Source: Streptomyces sp. NK15101
Lineage (GTDB): Bacteria > Actinomycetota > Actinomycetes > Streptomycetales > Streptomycetaceae
Length of the DNA stretch: 64,000 nt
Assembly (NCBI RefSeq): GCF_020400725.1
Contig: NZ_JAINVG010000037.1
Coordinates: 1 to 64,000 of the forward strand
Reading direction: 5' to 3'
The notes under the pieces are model-generated. The model had not been told where the DNA came from and made no database searches. It saw only the letters and a program-made list of their open reading frames with translations. Positions 25,416 through 33,609 of the stretch are shown piece by piece. Every line of letters begins with the position of its first letter. Within the stretch, counting starts at the first letter, position 1. Made by a program: the position numbers and the translations under genes.

Positions 25416-25855
25416 GACCGTCCGCCTCCTGGCGAGTCGTCGTCGTTCTCGTAGCAGAGCCGGGCGCGGGAGACCGGGACCGCTCCGTCGACCGTCGCGC
25501 ACATGCGCTCGATCGCCGGGATCACGCCCGGTACGGCACCGTGCCGCCGGTCTCCACCCGGCCGTCCGGCACCTCGACGACCGGACCGGCCGTCCGGAGG
25601 CCGAGCGTGCGGCCGAGCACGTCCTCGGAGACCTCGCTGCGGATGTCGTCGTCCTCGCGGAGGAAGATCCCGGGCAGGTCCCGGCGGCTCACGATGCCGA
25701 CCGGCCGGTCCCCGTCGTCGACGACGACAAGACGCCTGACGCCCTGCACCTCCATGAGACGAGCCGCCTCCACCACTGTCCAGTCAGGGCGGGCGCACGA
25801 CGGGGTGCGGACATCAGCTCCTCCGCGCGCGTTCCCTCGCCGTCGGCACCCGGTG
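25412..25855 (-). pseudogene. Decayed CBS-domain protein gene
   Basis: The best-preserved part reads RPDWTVVEAARLMEVQGVRR and then VDDGDRPVGIVSRRDLPGIF, a second CBS motif. SEVSEDVLGRTLGL follows as the start of a BON-like tail. At least two frameshifts are visible: before the motif, EELMSAP at about 25810 is in another frame, and near 25520 a base is missing, after which IPAIERMCATVDGAV continues to TGA at 25412. The N-terminal CBS unit is gone. The restored end overlaps the stress-protein start by ATGA. CBS pairs sense adenine nucleotides; this copy cannot make an intact protein. Confidence 0.78.
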
Positions 25856-26124
25856 GTGACGCTCCCCTCCGAACCGTCGGGCCGACGGTGACCCGGGCTG
25901 CCGTGACCTGCCTCCGCGGCCGGGTCCGTGCCGCGTGCCCCCGGCCCGGACCGCGACGGGCCGCAGGACTCCGGACTCGCGGCCGCCCCGACCCGCGCAG
26001 GGGGCCGAGCAGGTCTCGATCGGGACCGAACGGCCCATCCCCACGAGGCTCACCACGGTGCCAGCGTGGGAGATGCCTTCCTCAGGGCTCTGTTCCCAGC
26101 CACGGATACTCCGGAGGAGGAACC
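25856..26124. other. Intergenic stretch with DevR-like box
   Basis: No gene is supported. GGACC-GAAC-GGCCC at 26023-26036 resembles the box at 35148-35161 (GGGCC-GAAC-GGTCC) and lies about 90 bases before the truncated stress-protein frame at 26125. By itself this degenerate motif is weak evidence. Confidence 0.35.
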
Positions 26125-26337
26125 ATGAGCAGCGAGATCCCCGCACGGCCGGAGCCCGGCGACGTCGTCGTGGGAGTCGACGGGGCCCCCTCCGCACGCA
26201 CCGCCGCGCTCCGGACCGCTGTCGAGGCGGACCACCGGAGCCGTCCCCCGCGCGTCGCCCACGCCCTGATCCGTCGTTCCCACCGGCCGGTGGAGGCCGT
26301 CCCGTCCGGCTTCACGACGCGGGACGAGGAGCCATGA
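26125..26337 (+). pseudogene. Truncated universal stress protein fragment
   Basis: ATG at 26125 follows GGAGGAGG. Residues 11-35 (GDVVVGVDGAPSARTAAL onward) are the first strand and helix of a UspA domain. The sequence then drifts into Arg/Pro-rich residues and stops after 70 residues. The ATP-binding loop and the rest of the fold are missing. Its stop overlaps the ATG of the next stress-protein gene (ATGA), so the short frame may persist because it feeds ribosomes into that gene. Confidence 0.65.
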
Positions 26338-27206
26338 GCGACGTCCTGGCCGGCATCGACCCCCGCGACCTGTCCGTCCCGGCTCTCGTCTGGGCCGCCG
26401 ACGAAGCCGTACGCAGAGGCACCCGACTGCGCCTGGTCAGCGCGGTCCCCCCGGCCCACGACAGGTTCCCGTACGCCGCGGCCGCCCCTCGGAGCTCCCT
26501 GCGGATCCGGGCGGAGTCGGCGCTCGCCAACGCGGAGGACCTCGTGCGGGAACTGTACGACGGGCTGTGGACCGCGACGGAACTCGTCGACGGGGCTCCC
26601 GCCACCGTGCTGCGCGACAGAACACGGGGTGCCGCGCTCGCGGTGGTGGGCTCACGCGGCCCGGGCCGGGCCGCCGAGGTCTTCCACGAGGGCTCGGTGG
26701 CCGTCCCGCTGGCAGCACGCGCCGACTGCCCCGTCGTCGTGATCCGCGCACCGGAGCACGCGTCCGTCCACCCGCCGCTGATCGTCGCCGGCGTGGACGG
26801 CAGCAGGGACTGCCGGGCCGCCGTCGCCTTCGCCGTGGCGGAGGCGAGTCTGCGCGGGGCACGGCTCATGACGGTCTGGGTGTGGCCCAGTCCCCTGCTG
26901 CCCCACGCGGCCGGGACCGAGGGCCTGGAGGAGCGCCGCCGACTGCTCGCCGAATCGGTGGCCGGCTGCGCGGAGCGCTACCCGGACGTCGACGTGGAAC
27001 AGGCGGTCGTGCACGGCCACCCCGTCGAGGCGCTCACCCGCGTTTCCCACGGGGCCCTCGCGGTGGTCGTCGGACGCAGAGGCAGCGGGGGCTACACCGG
27101 CATGCGGCTCGGTTCCACCGCTCACGGACTGCTGCACCATGCCGCCTGCCCCGTGATCACCGTTCCCCTGCCCGAGACGGGAGGGACGGACGGCGCCTCC
27201 TCCTGA
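26334..27206 (+). CDS. Tandem universal stress protein
   Basis: ATG at 26334 overlaps the preceding fragment, giving 290 residues with two UspA domains. Domain 1 begins MSDVLAGIDPRDLSVPAL and has VGSRGPGRAAEVFHEGSVA. Domain 2 begins VAGVDGSRDCRAAVAF and has VGRRGSGGYTGMRLGSTAHG. Both show the G-x2-G-x9-G-S/T nucleotide-binding pattern. No ribosome-binding site of its own is obvious, so translation probably depends on the upstream fragment. Confidence 0.88.
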   Translation: MSDVLAGIDPRDLSVPALVWAADEAVRRGTRLRLVSAVPPAHDRFPYAAAAPRSSLRIRAESALANAEDLVRELYDGLWTATELVDGAPATVLRDRTRGAALAVVGSRGPGRAAEVFHEGSVAVPLAARADCPVVVIRAPEHASVHPPLIVAGVDGSRDCRAAVAFAVAEASLRGARLMTVWVWPSPLLPHAAGTEGLEERRRLLAESVAGCAERYPDVDVEQAVVHGHPVEALTRVSHGALAVVVGRRGSGGYTGMRLGSTAHGLLHHAACPVITVPLPETGGTDGASS

Positions 27207-27252
27207 GCCGACCGGTCCCGGCCCCTGTCCGGAGCCCGGAGAGATGAGGGCG

Positions 27253-27411
27253 ATGCGACAGATCACGGAACCGGGCGGCACGACGTCGGACGCCTCGTAC
27301 GAGGACGGCATCCTCACCTTCCGTCTCCCGATGCCCGAGGAGAAGCCCGAGAGCCGACGGACCGCACCCGTGCGACGGGCCGGTGGCACGGCCGGGGGCG
27401 AGCGGCCGTGA
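27253..27411 (+). pseudogene. C-terminal fragment of an Hsp20-type small heat-shock protein
   Basis: The frame from ATG 27253 (or 27244) encodes about 52 residues. SDASYEDGILTFRLPMPEEK matches the last strands of an alpha-crystallin domain, where A-x-Y-x-D-G-x-L-x-x-x-x-P is conserved. A basic tail, TAPVRRAGG, follows. The first two thirds of the domain are absent. It may be a gene relic; a functional short peptide cannot be excluded. It lies 46 bases after a universal stress protein gene. Confidence 0.6.
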
Positions 27412-27510
27412 ATCCGGAACGAGCCCTGGCCGCACACGGCGGCGCCGCGTACGCCGGAACGGAGTGGCGGCGCCGGCCGGCGGGCACCGGAGGGTCTCGT
27501 CGTGCGCAGG

Positions 27511-28860
27511 TCAGGGAAGCGCCCGCCTCCCGGAAGCGCCGGTACGCTCCTCGATCCGATGCCGCACGACGGCCGTCAGGGCCGTCAGCCGGGTCGACGC
27601 CACGGGCACCGGGGCCACGGGACGGTCGATGCGCCGGGCCTCGTCCGGCAGGGCGGCGAGATCCGCCTCGAAGCGGGCGCGGGCGGCCGCCAGGCTGTCG
27701 GGGGGCTCCGTGCGCAGTCCGCCGCGCATCACGGTCCGCAGCAGCGGCTCCGTGCCCTCGGGCGGCTCCTCGTTCGCCAGGCCGATCACATCGCGCAGGC
27801 CGGGGCCGCGGAACACCTGTTTCGGGCCCGGAGCCGTCACCTTCGCCGACGAGAGCTTCATGACCGGCCGCCCCGCGTACTCGACCAGCTTGTACGCCGC
27901 GTCCAGGTAGGGGGCGTCCGCGGCCGTGCCGACCTTCGTCCCCACGGCGTACGCGTCGATCGGCGCCCCTTCCCGTACGAGCCGGTCGACGGCGTACTCG
28001 TCCAGGCCTCCGCTCGCGATGATCCGTACCTCCGCGAGCCCGGCCGCGTCGAGCGCGCCACGTGCCCGGTGGGCCTGCGCCCCGAGGTCGCCGCTGTCGA
28101 GCCGGATCCCGCACCCGGGACCGAGCCCCAGGTCCTTGAGGACGCGCGCGGCCGTCGCCACGCCGCCGTCGGTGTCGTACGTGTCGACCAGGAGCGTCAC
28201 CGGGCCCGGATGGGTGCGGGCGAAGGCCCGGAACGCGGCTTCCTCGGAGGCGAAGGCCTCGACGTAGGAGTGCGCCATCGTGCCCGCGCCCACGATGCCG
28301 TAACGGTCCGCCGCGGCGACGTTGCTCGTGCCCGCGAAGCCGACCATGGCGCACAACCGCGCCGCCTGCCCGCCCGCCTCGGGCCCGTGCGTCCGGCGCA
28401 GCGAGAAGTCCACGAGGGGACGCCCGGCGGCGGCGAGGACACACCGTGCCGCCTTCGAGGCGACCGCCGTCTGGTGGCAGACCAGGGACAACAGGTACGT
28501 CTCCACCAGCTGCGCCCGCGGCAGCGGCGCGGTGACCTCCAGGAGCGGTTCACCGGCGAACACCAGCCGCCCTTCGGGCACGGCCCGGACCTGCCCGTCG
28601 AAGGACAGTCCGAGCAGCGGCTCCAGATCCTCCACCGGCCGCCGCAGCACCCGGGCGAACACCTCGACGTCCCGGCGCCCCACCCTGTACCGGGAGAGGT
28701 GGTCGAGGACCGGTTCGAGCCCGGCCGAGACGAGGAACCCGCGTCCCGGCGGCAGGTCGCGCACGAAGAGGCTGAACGTGGCCGGTGCCCGCATGTCCTC
28801 CCGCAGGTACGAGAGCGCCATCGTGACCTCGTACAGATCGGTGGTGGTCGCCTCGGACAT
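27511..28860 (-). CDS. pncB: Nicotinate phosphoribosyltransferase
   Basis: ATG at 28860 gives 449 residues. MSEATTTDLYEVTMALSYLR is the usual start, with the Thr-Asp-Leu-Tyr motif at about 7-10. Later come FSLRRTHGPEAG, GTMAHSYVEAF, RLDSGDLG and VGTKVGTAADAPYLDAAYKL, which form the phosphoribosyl-pyrophosphate and nicotinate sites. The enzyme salvages nicotinic acid for NAD synthesis. Its position among stress proteins and CBS genes recalls DevR/OsdR-controlled copies in other streptomycetes. A CGCACGG-GGA-CCGTGCG inverted repeat at 28891-28907 lies 31 bases upstream. Confidence 0.92.
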   Translation of the reverse strand: MSEATTTDLYEVTMALSYLREDMRAPATFSLFVRDLPPGRGFLVSAGLEPVLDHLSRYRVGRRDVEVFARVLRRPVEDLEPLLGLSFDGQVRAVPEGRLVFAGEPLLEVTAPLPRAQLVETYLLSLVCHQTAVASKAARCVLAAAGRPLVDFSLRRTHGPEAGGQAARLCAMVGFAGTSNVAAADRYGIVGAGTMAHSYVEAFASEEAAFRAFARTHPGPVTLLVDTYDTDGGVATAARVLKDLGLGPGCGIRLDSGDLGAQAHRARGALDAAGLAEVRIIASGGLDEYAVDRLVREGAPIDAYAVGTKVGTAADAPYLDAAYKLVEYAGRPVMKLSSAKVTAPGPKQVFRGPGLRDVIGLANEEPPEGTEPLLRTVMRGGLRTEPPDSLAAARARFEADLAALPDEARRIDRPVAPVPVASTRLTALTAVVRHRIEERTGASGRRALP

Positions 28861-29043
28861 GCTTCGAGCATGCGTCGCGGGCGGGCGCTCCGCACGGGGA
28901 CCGTGCGGCAGCACGTCTGGGCGTCGCCCGCCGTGAGCTCGCACCGCACGTCCACCGCGCCCTCGACAGCGCGACCGTCCCCGGTTGCGTCGCCGCGGGT
29001 TCGCGAAACCCTGGAAGGAACCGCGGCCGAGGAGGATCCGCGC
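28861..29043. other. Upstream region of the nicotinate phosphoribosyltransferase gene
   Basis: A 7-bp-arm inverted repeat lies at 28891-28907 (CGCACGG-GGA-CCGTGCG), close to the start of the minus-strand gene, and is a candidate operator. No gene is seen. Confidence 0.4.
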
Positions 29044-29364
29044 ATGGTCGCTCTCGACGGGGAACCCGCCTCCGGTGACCGCCCCGCGCCGCCCAGGAGG
29101 CCCAGCGGGGCCGGTCGCGGGGAGACGGGACCGGCGGCCGCGGTCCGGGGCCGCCGCGGACACGGCGCCCTCCTCGCCGCCTCGGACGCGGCCGCCCTCC
29201 TCCGCGACGCGGGCAGGCTTCCACCCTCGCGTCCGGACCGGCCCGCGCCGGGGCCCGACCGGTCCCTCGCGTGGGCCGATCGGCACATGCGCCGCCGTGG
29301 CGTGAGGACCGAGCCTGGCCGAGGAGGACACCTCACGCGGACAGGAAGTGGGTGGACACCATGA
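29044..29364 (+). CDS. Possible small ORF coupled to the alcohol dehydrogenase gene
   Basis: ATG at 29044 follows GAGGAGG and opens 106 residues with high GC3. The stop overlaps the start of the next gene (ATGA at 29361). The protein is rich in Arg, Pro and Gly, with a helix-like ALLAASDAAALLRDAGRL segment. I recognise no family. The good ribosome-binding site and coupled stop favour a real gene, but composition alone could produce such a frame. Confidence 0.4.
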   Translation: MVALDGEPASGDRPAPPRRPSGAGRGETGPAAAVRGRRGHGALLAASDAAALLRDAGRLPPSRPDRPAPGPDRSLAWADRHMRRRGVRTEPGRGGHLTRTGSGWTP

Positions 29365-30446
29365 AGGCAGCCGTCTTCCAGGGGCCGGGCCGGATCGCCT
29401 GGCAGGACGTACCGGATCCGAGCCTGCAGGACCCCGGTGACGCGATCCTGCGGGTCGACGTCGTCACGATCTGCGGGACCGACCTGCACATCCTGAAGGG
29501 GGACGTGCCGGAGGTGACACCGGGCCGGGTGCTCGGCCACGAGGCCGTCGGCACCGTGGTCGAGACCGGCCGGGACGTCCGCACGGTACGGCCCGGGGAC
29601 CGCGTCCTGGTCTCCTGCATCTCCGCCTGCGGCCGCTGCCGCTTCTGCCGCGAGGGCCGCTACGGACAGTGCCGCGGCGGCGGAGGCTGGATCCTGGGGC
29701 ACCTCGTCGACGGAACGCAGGCGGAGTACGTCCGGGTGCCGTTCGCCGACCTGTCCGTGCACCCGCTCCCGAGCCCGGTCGACAGCCTCGACGCCGTCCT
29801 GCTGGCGGACATCTTCCCCACCGCCTACGAGGTGGGCGTCCTGAACGGCGGCGTACGGCCGGGCGACACGGTCGTGGTGGTCGGCGCGGGCCCCGTCGGC
29901 CTCGCCGCCGTCGCCACGGCACGCCTCTACAGCCCCGGCCGGATCATCGCCGTCGACCTCGCCGAGTCCCGGCTGGCCGCCGCGCGCGAACTCGGTGCCG
30001 ACGCCACCGCGCTCGCGGGCGAAGGACCGGAGCAACTGGTCGCGGACCTGACGGACGACGGCCTGGGCGCCGATGTCGTCATGGAGGCGGTCGGCGTCCC
30101 GGAGACCTTCGAGATGTGCACCCGGATGGTCCGGCCGGGCGGCCGGGTCGCCAACATCGGAGTCCACGGCAAGCCCGCTTCGCTACACCTCGAAGACCTC
30201 TGGATCAAGGACGTCACCCTCACCACCGGGCTCGTCGACACCTCGTCCACCCCCATGCTGCTGCGCATGATGGCCGCCGGCCGGCTCCCGGCGGCGGAAC
30301 TGATCACCCACCGCTTCGATCCGGGGCAGATGGAGGAGGCGTACGACGTCTTCGGCCGCGCGGCCGACACCGGGGCCCTCAAGGTCGCGCTCGGCGGTGC
30401 CCGGCACACCGCCCTGGAGACCACCACCGCGACGGACGCCGGATGA
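29361..30446 (+). CDS. Zinc-dependent medium-chain alcohol dehydrogenase
   Basis: 361 residues. The catalytic zinc site is ICGTDLHILKGD with GHEAVGTVVE. The structural zinc cysteines are in CISACGRCRFCREGRYGQC (about 91-105). The NAD(P) loop is VVVVGAGPVGLAAV. It ends with the usual helix of the family. It is the first clear gene of a run with overlapping ends: its TGA overlaps the HAD phosphatase ATG (ATGA). Substrate could be an alcohol or a sugar alcohol; the link with GH65 favours carbohydrate metabolism, while its stress-gene neighbours favour redox balance under low oxygen. Confidence 0.9.
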   Translation: MKAAVFQGPGRIAWQDVPDPSLQDPGDAILRVDVVTICGTDLHILKGDVPEVTPGRVLGHEAVGTVVETGRDVRTVRPGDRVLVSCISACGRCRFCREGRYGQCRGGGGWILGHLVDGTQAEYVRVPFADLSVHPLPSPVDSLDAVLLADIFPTAYEVGVLNGGVRPGDTVVVVGAGPVGLAAVATARLYSPGRIIAVDLAESRLAAARELGADATALAGEGPEQLVADLTDDGLGADVVMEAVGVPETFEMCTRMVRPGGRVANIGVHGKPASLHLEDLWIKDVTLTTGLVDTSSTPMLLRMMAAGRLPAAELITHRFDPGQMEEAYDVFGRAADTGALKVALGGARHTALETTTATDAG

Positions 30447-31216
30447 ACGGTCCGTCCGCGGGCTCTCCGCCGCCCAGAGGCGTCGTCCTCGACACCGACG
30501 GCGTACTCCTCGACTCCGCCGTCCTCCACGCGGCGGCGTGGAAGACGGCGTTCGACGCCTGCCTCGGAGAGTCGGCGCCCGAGCCGGGGGAGTGGACGCC
30601 GTTCGACGCGGACGTCGAGTACCGCCGGTTCGTCGACGGCAGGTCGCGATACGACGGGGCCGACGCGTTCCTGAGGGCCCGCGGCATTCGCCTGCCGCCC
30701 GGGGAACCCGCCGACCGGCCCGGCTGTGACACCGTCTGGGCCGTCGCGGCGCGGAAGGAGGAAGCGTTCCAAGACGTCCTCCGCACCGGACCGGTCGTGG
30801 CCTTCGCGGACGCGGGGCGGGCGCTCACCGCCCTGCGCACCCTGGGCGTGCCGTGCGCCGCGGTGTCCGCCTCCCGGCACGCCCGGGCGCTGCTGCGCGC
30901 CGCCGGCCTCGACCGGCTCCTCACCGCGGTGGTGGACGGCGAGGACTCCGCTCGGCTCGGCCTCGCCGGCAAGCCGGACCCCGCGCTCTTCCTGCACGCG
31001 GCCCGTCTCCTCGGCACGCACCCGAGCGACACCGCCGTCGTCGAGGACGCGCTCGCCGGTGTCCGGGCGGCACGCCGAGGAGGCTTCGGCCTCGTCGTGG
31101 GCGTCGACCGCAGCCCGGACGGACACGGCACCGCCGCCTTGCGGGAGCAGGGCGCGGACCTGGTCGTCCCCGAGCTCGCGGAGCTGGTCCGGAGCGCGTG
31201 GGGTGAGCGCGCGTGA
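30443..31216 (+). CDS. HAD-superfamily hydrolase (beta-phosphoglucomutase-like)
   Basis: 257 residues from ATG 30443. HAD motif I is VVLDTDGVLLDSA with Asp17 and Asp19, motif II is AAVSASRHA, motif III is AGKPDPALF and motif IV is VVEDALAGVRAA. The cap domain between motifs I and II fits the beta-phosphoglucomutase subfamily. Both ends overlap neighbours (ATGA with the dehydrogenase, GTGA with GH65). GH65 phosphorylases release beta-glucose-1-phosphate, which such a mutase converts to glucose-6-phosphate, so the pair makes a coherent pathway. Confidence 0.88.
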   Translation: MNGPSAGSPPPRGVVLDTDGVLLDSAVLHAAAWKTAFDACLGESAPEPGEWTPFDADVEYRRFVDGRSRYDGADAFLRARGIRLPPGEPADRPGCDTVWAVAARKEEAFQDVLRTGPVVAFADAGRALTALRTLGVPCAAVSASRHARALLRAAGLDRLLTAVVDGEDSARLGLAGKPDPALFLHAARLLGTHPSDTAVVEDALAGVRAARRGGFGLVVGVDRSPDGHGTAALREQGADLVVPELAELVRSAWGERA

Positions 31217-33603
31217 CCACCGGCCGGATGTGGAGGTACGACCGCTACGAGCCGGAACGCGAACAGCTCGTCGAGGCGCTGTGCACCCTCGGCAACGGCC
31301 GGTTCGCCACCCGGGGATCCGCCCCCGAGTGCCCCGCCGGCGCCGCCCACTACCCGGGCACCTACCTGGCCGGCTGCTACGACCGGCGCACCTCGGCCGT
31401 CGCGGGTGAGCGGGTCGAGAACGAGGACCTCGTCAACCTCCCCAACTGGACCCTGCTGCGCTACCGCTGCCTGCCGGACGACGGCCCGCCCGGCGACTGG
31501 CTGACGCCCGACTCCGAACAGCTGCGGCACTACGACGTACAGCTCGACCTGCACGGGGGAGTGCTCACCCGGAGCATGCTCTTCCGGGACGCCCGCGGAC
31601 GCGGACTGCGCGTCGGCCACACCCGGATCGTGCACATGGGAGACGCCCACCTCGCGGCCCAGCGCACCACGTTCCGCGCCTACGGCTGGAGCGGCGCCGT
31701 CGAGGTGGCATGCGTCCTGGACGGAGCGGTCACCAACGCCGGAGTGGAGCGCTACCGGCACCTGGAGAAGCGCCACCTCACCCGGCACCGGACCGGGTTC
31801 GACCCCGGCGGCGTCGCCTGGCTCACCTGCCGTACGACCGACCCCGGCATCCGGATCGCCCTGGCCGTCCGCACGGCCACCCACCCCGTCCGCCCCGCGT
31901 GGGAGGCGGCCACGGGCGTCGACACCGTCCAGACCTACCACCTGCCGATCGGCCCAGGCCGCGCGGCGTCGGTGGTGAAGACCCTCGCCCTGCGCACGTC
32001 CCTCGACCGGCCCGCCGACGACCCGCTGGCGGCGGCCCGCGACGACCTCGCCCGGGCCCCCGCCTTCCCCCGGCTGCTCTCCGCTCACCAGGCGGCCTGG
32101 CGACGGCTCTGGGAGCAAGGCGGGTTGGACGTGCCCGGAGAGGCGGGCCGCATCCTGCGCCTGCACCTCTTCCACCTGCTGCAGACGCTCTCCCCGCACA
32201 CCGCCGATCTCGACGTGGGCGTCCCCGCCCGCGGTCTGCACGGCGAGGCCTACCGGGGGCACGTCTTCTGGGACGAGCTCTTCGTCCTGCCCTACTTCAG
32301 CCTGCACTTTCCGGAGGTGGCCCGGTCCCTGCTCATGTACCGGCACCGTCGGCTCCCGGCCGCCCGCGAGGCGGCGCGCCGAGCCGGCGCAACGGGAGCC
32401 ATGTACCCGTGGCAGAGCGCGAGTTCGGGCCGGGAGGAGACGCAGGAGCTCCACCTCAACCCGCGTTCGGGGCGCTGGCTGCCCGACTTCTCGCGGCTTC
32501 AGCGGCACGTGGGTTCGGCCGTCGCGTACAACGTGTGGCGGTACGCGCAGACCACCGGTGACCTCGGTTTCCTGCACTCCGCCGGAGCCGAGATCCTGCT
32601 GGAGGTCGCCCGTCACTGGGCCGGGACCGCCGCCTTCGACCCGGAGCTGGAGCGGTACCGGATCCGCGGGGTCGTCGGCCCCGACGAGTACCACGACGCC
32701 TATCCCGACGCCACCACGCCCGGCATCGACGACAACGCCTACACCAACGTGACCGCCGCATGGGTGCTCGCCAGAGGCCTCGACCTGCTGGCGGAACTGC
32801 CCGGTGCCCGGCGGAGGGAGCTGGGTGAGCGGCTGTCGCTCGACGACGGCGAAATCGACCGCTGGGAGGACGTCTCCCGCCGCCTCCACGTGCCGTTCCA
32901 CCACGGCGTGGTGAGCCAGTTCGAGGGCTACGGGAACCTGGCGGAGCTCGACTGGGAGGCGTACCGGGCCAGATACGGCGACATCCGCCGACTCGACCGG
33001 ATCCTGGAGGCCGAGGGCGACACGGTCAACCGCTACCAGGCGTCGAAGCAGGCCGACACCCTCATGCTCGGCCACCTGTTCCGGCCCGCCGAACTGTCCG
33101 CGCTGTTCACCCGGCTCGGCTACGCGCTGGACGACGAGGCGTGGCGCGCCACCGTCGCCTACCACCTGAGCCGCACCAGCCACGGCTCGACGCTCAGCAG
33201 CCTGGTCCACGGCTGGATCCTGGCCAGGCAGCAGGGCGCCGACGCCTGGCGGTACTGCGAGGAGGCGCTCCTCGCCGACGTGGCCGACGTCCAGGGAGGA
33301 ACGACCGGCGAGGGCATCCACCTCGGGGCGATGGCGGGCACGGTCGACCTCGTCGAGCGGGGGATCACCGGCCTGGAAGCCGGACGGGACGGGCTCCGGG
33401 TGGACCCGGTGGCGCTCGCGGCCATGCCGCGGTTCGCCTTCACGATCTGTTTCCGCGGCCATCGGGGCGTGCGGGTGCGCATGCTTCCCGGGCGGCTGTC
33501 CGTCCGCGTCCCGGCCTCGCCGCGGACCCCGCTCGTCGTCGTGCTCCCCGGCGACCGGCGGTACACGGTGCGGCCGGGCGAGGAGCGCTGGTTCCGTCCG
33601 TGA
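31213..33603 (+). CDS. Glycoside hydrolase family 65 protein (maltose/trehalose/kojibiose phosphorylase-like)
   Basis: GTG at 31213 gives 796 residues. The N-terminal beta-sandwich includes ALCTLGNGRFATRG and NLPNWTLLRY. The (alpha/alpha)6 catalytic barrel includes GHVFWDELFVLPYF and GPDEYHDAYP, with the general acid Glu at residue 492. The phosphate-binding HGSTLSSLVHGW motif follows. These enzymes phosphorolyse alpha-glucosidic disaccharides. The exact disaccharide cannot be read. It is last in the overlapping ADH-HAD-GH65 operon and convergent with the nitroreductase gene. Confidence 0.9.
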   Translation: MTTGRMWRYDRYEPEREQLVEALCTLGNGRFATRGSAPECPAGAAHYPGTYLAGCYDRRTSAVAGERVENEDLVNLPNWTLLRYRCLPDDGPPGDWLTPDSEQLRHYDVQLDLHGGVLTRSMLFRDARGRGLRVGHTRIVHMGDAHLAAQRTTFRAYGWSGAVEVACVLDGAVTNAGVERYRHLEKRHLTRHRTGFDPGGVAWLTCRTTDPGIRIALAVRTATHPVRPAWEAATGVDTVQTYHLPIGPGRAASVVKTLALRTSLDRPADDPLAAARDDLARAPAFPRLLSAHQAAWRRLWEQGGLDVPGEAGRILRLHLFHLLQTLSPHTADLDVGVPARGLHGEAYRGHVFWDELFVLPYFSLHFPEVARSLLMYRHRRLPAAREAARRAGATGAMYPWQSASSGREETQELHLNPRSGRWLPDFSRLQRHVGSAVAYNVWRYAQTTGDLGFLHSAGAEILLEVARHWAGTAAFDPELERYRIRGVVGPDEYHDAYPDATTPGIDDNAYTNVTAAWVLARGLDLLAELPGARRRELGERLSLDDGEIDRWEDVSRRLHVPFHHGVVSQFEGYGNLAELDWEAYRARYGDIRRLDRILEAEGDTVNRYQASKQADTLMLGHLFRPAELSALFTRLGYALDDEAWRATVAYHLSRTSHGSTLSSLVHGWILARQQGADAWRYCEEALLADVADVQGGTTGEGIHLGAMAGTVDLVERGITGLEAGRDGLRVDPVALAAMPRFAFTICFRGHRGVRVRMLPGRLSVRVPASPRTPLVVVLPGDRRYTVRPGEERWFRP

Positions 33604-33609
33604 CGGGGC

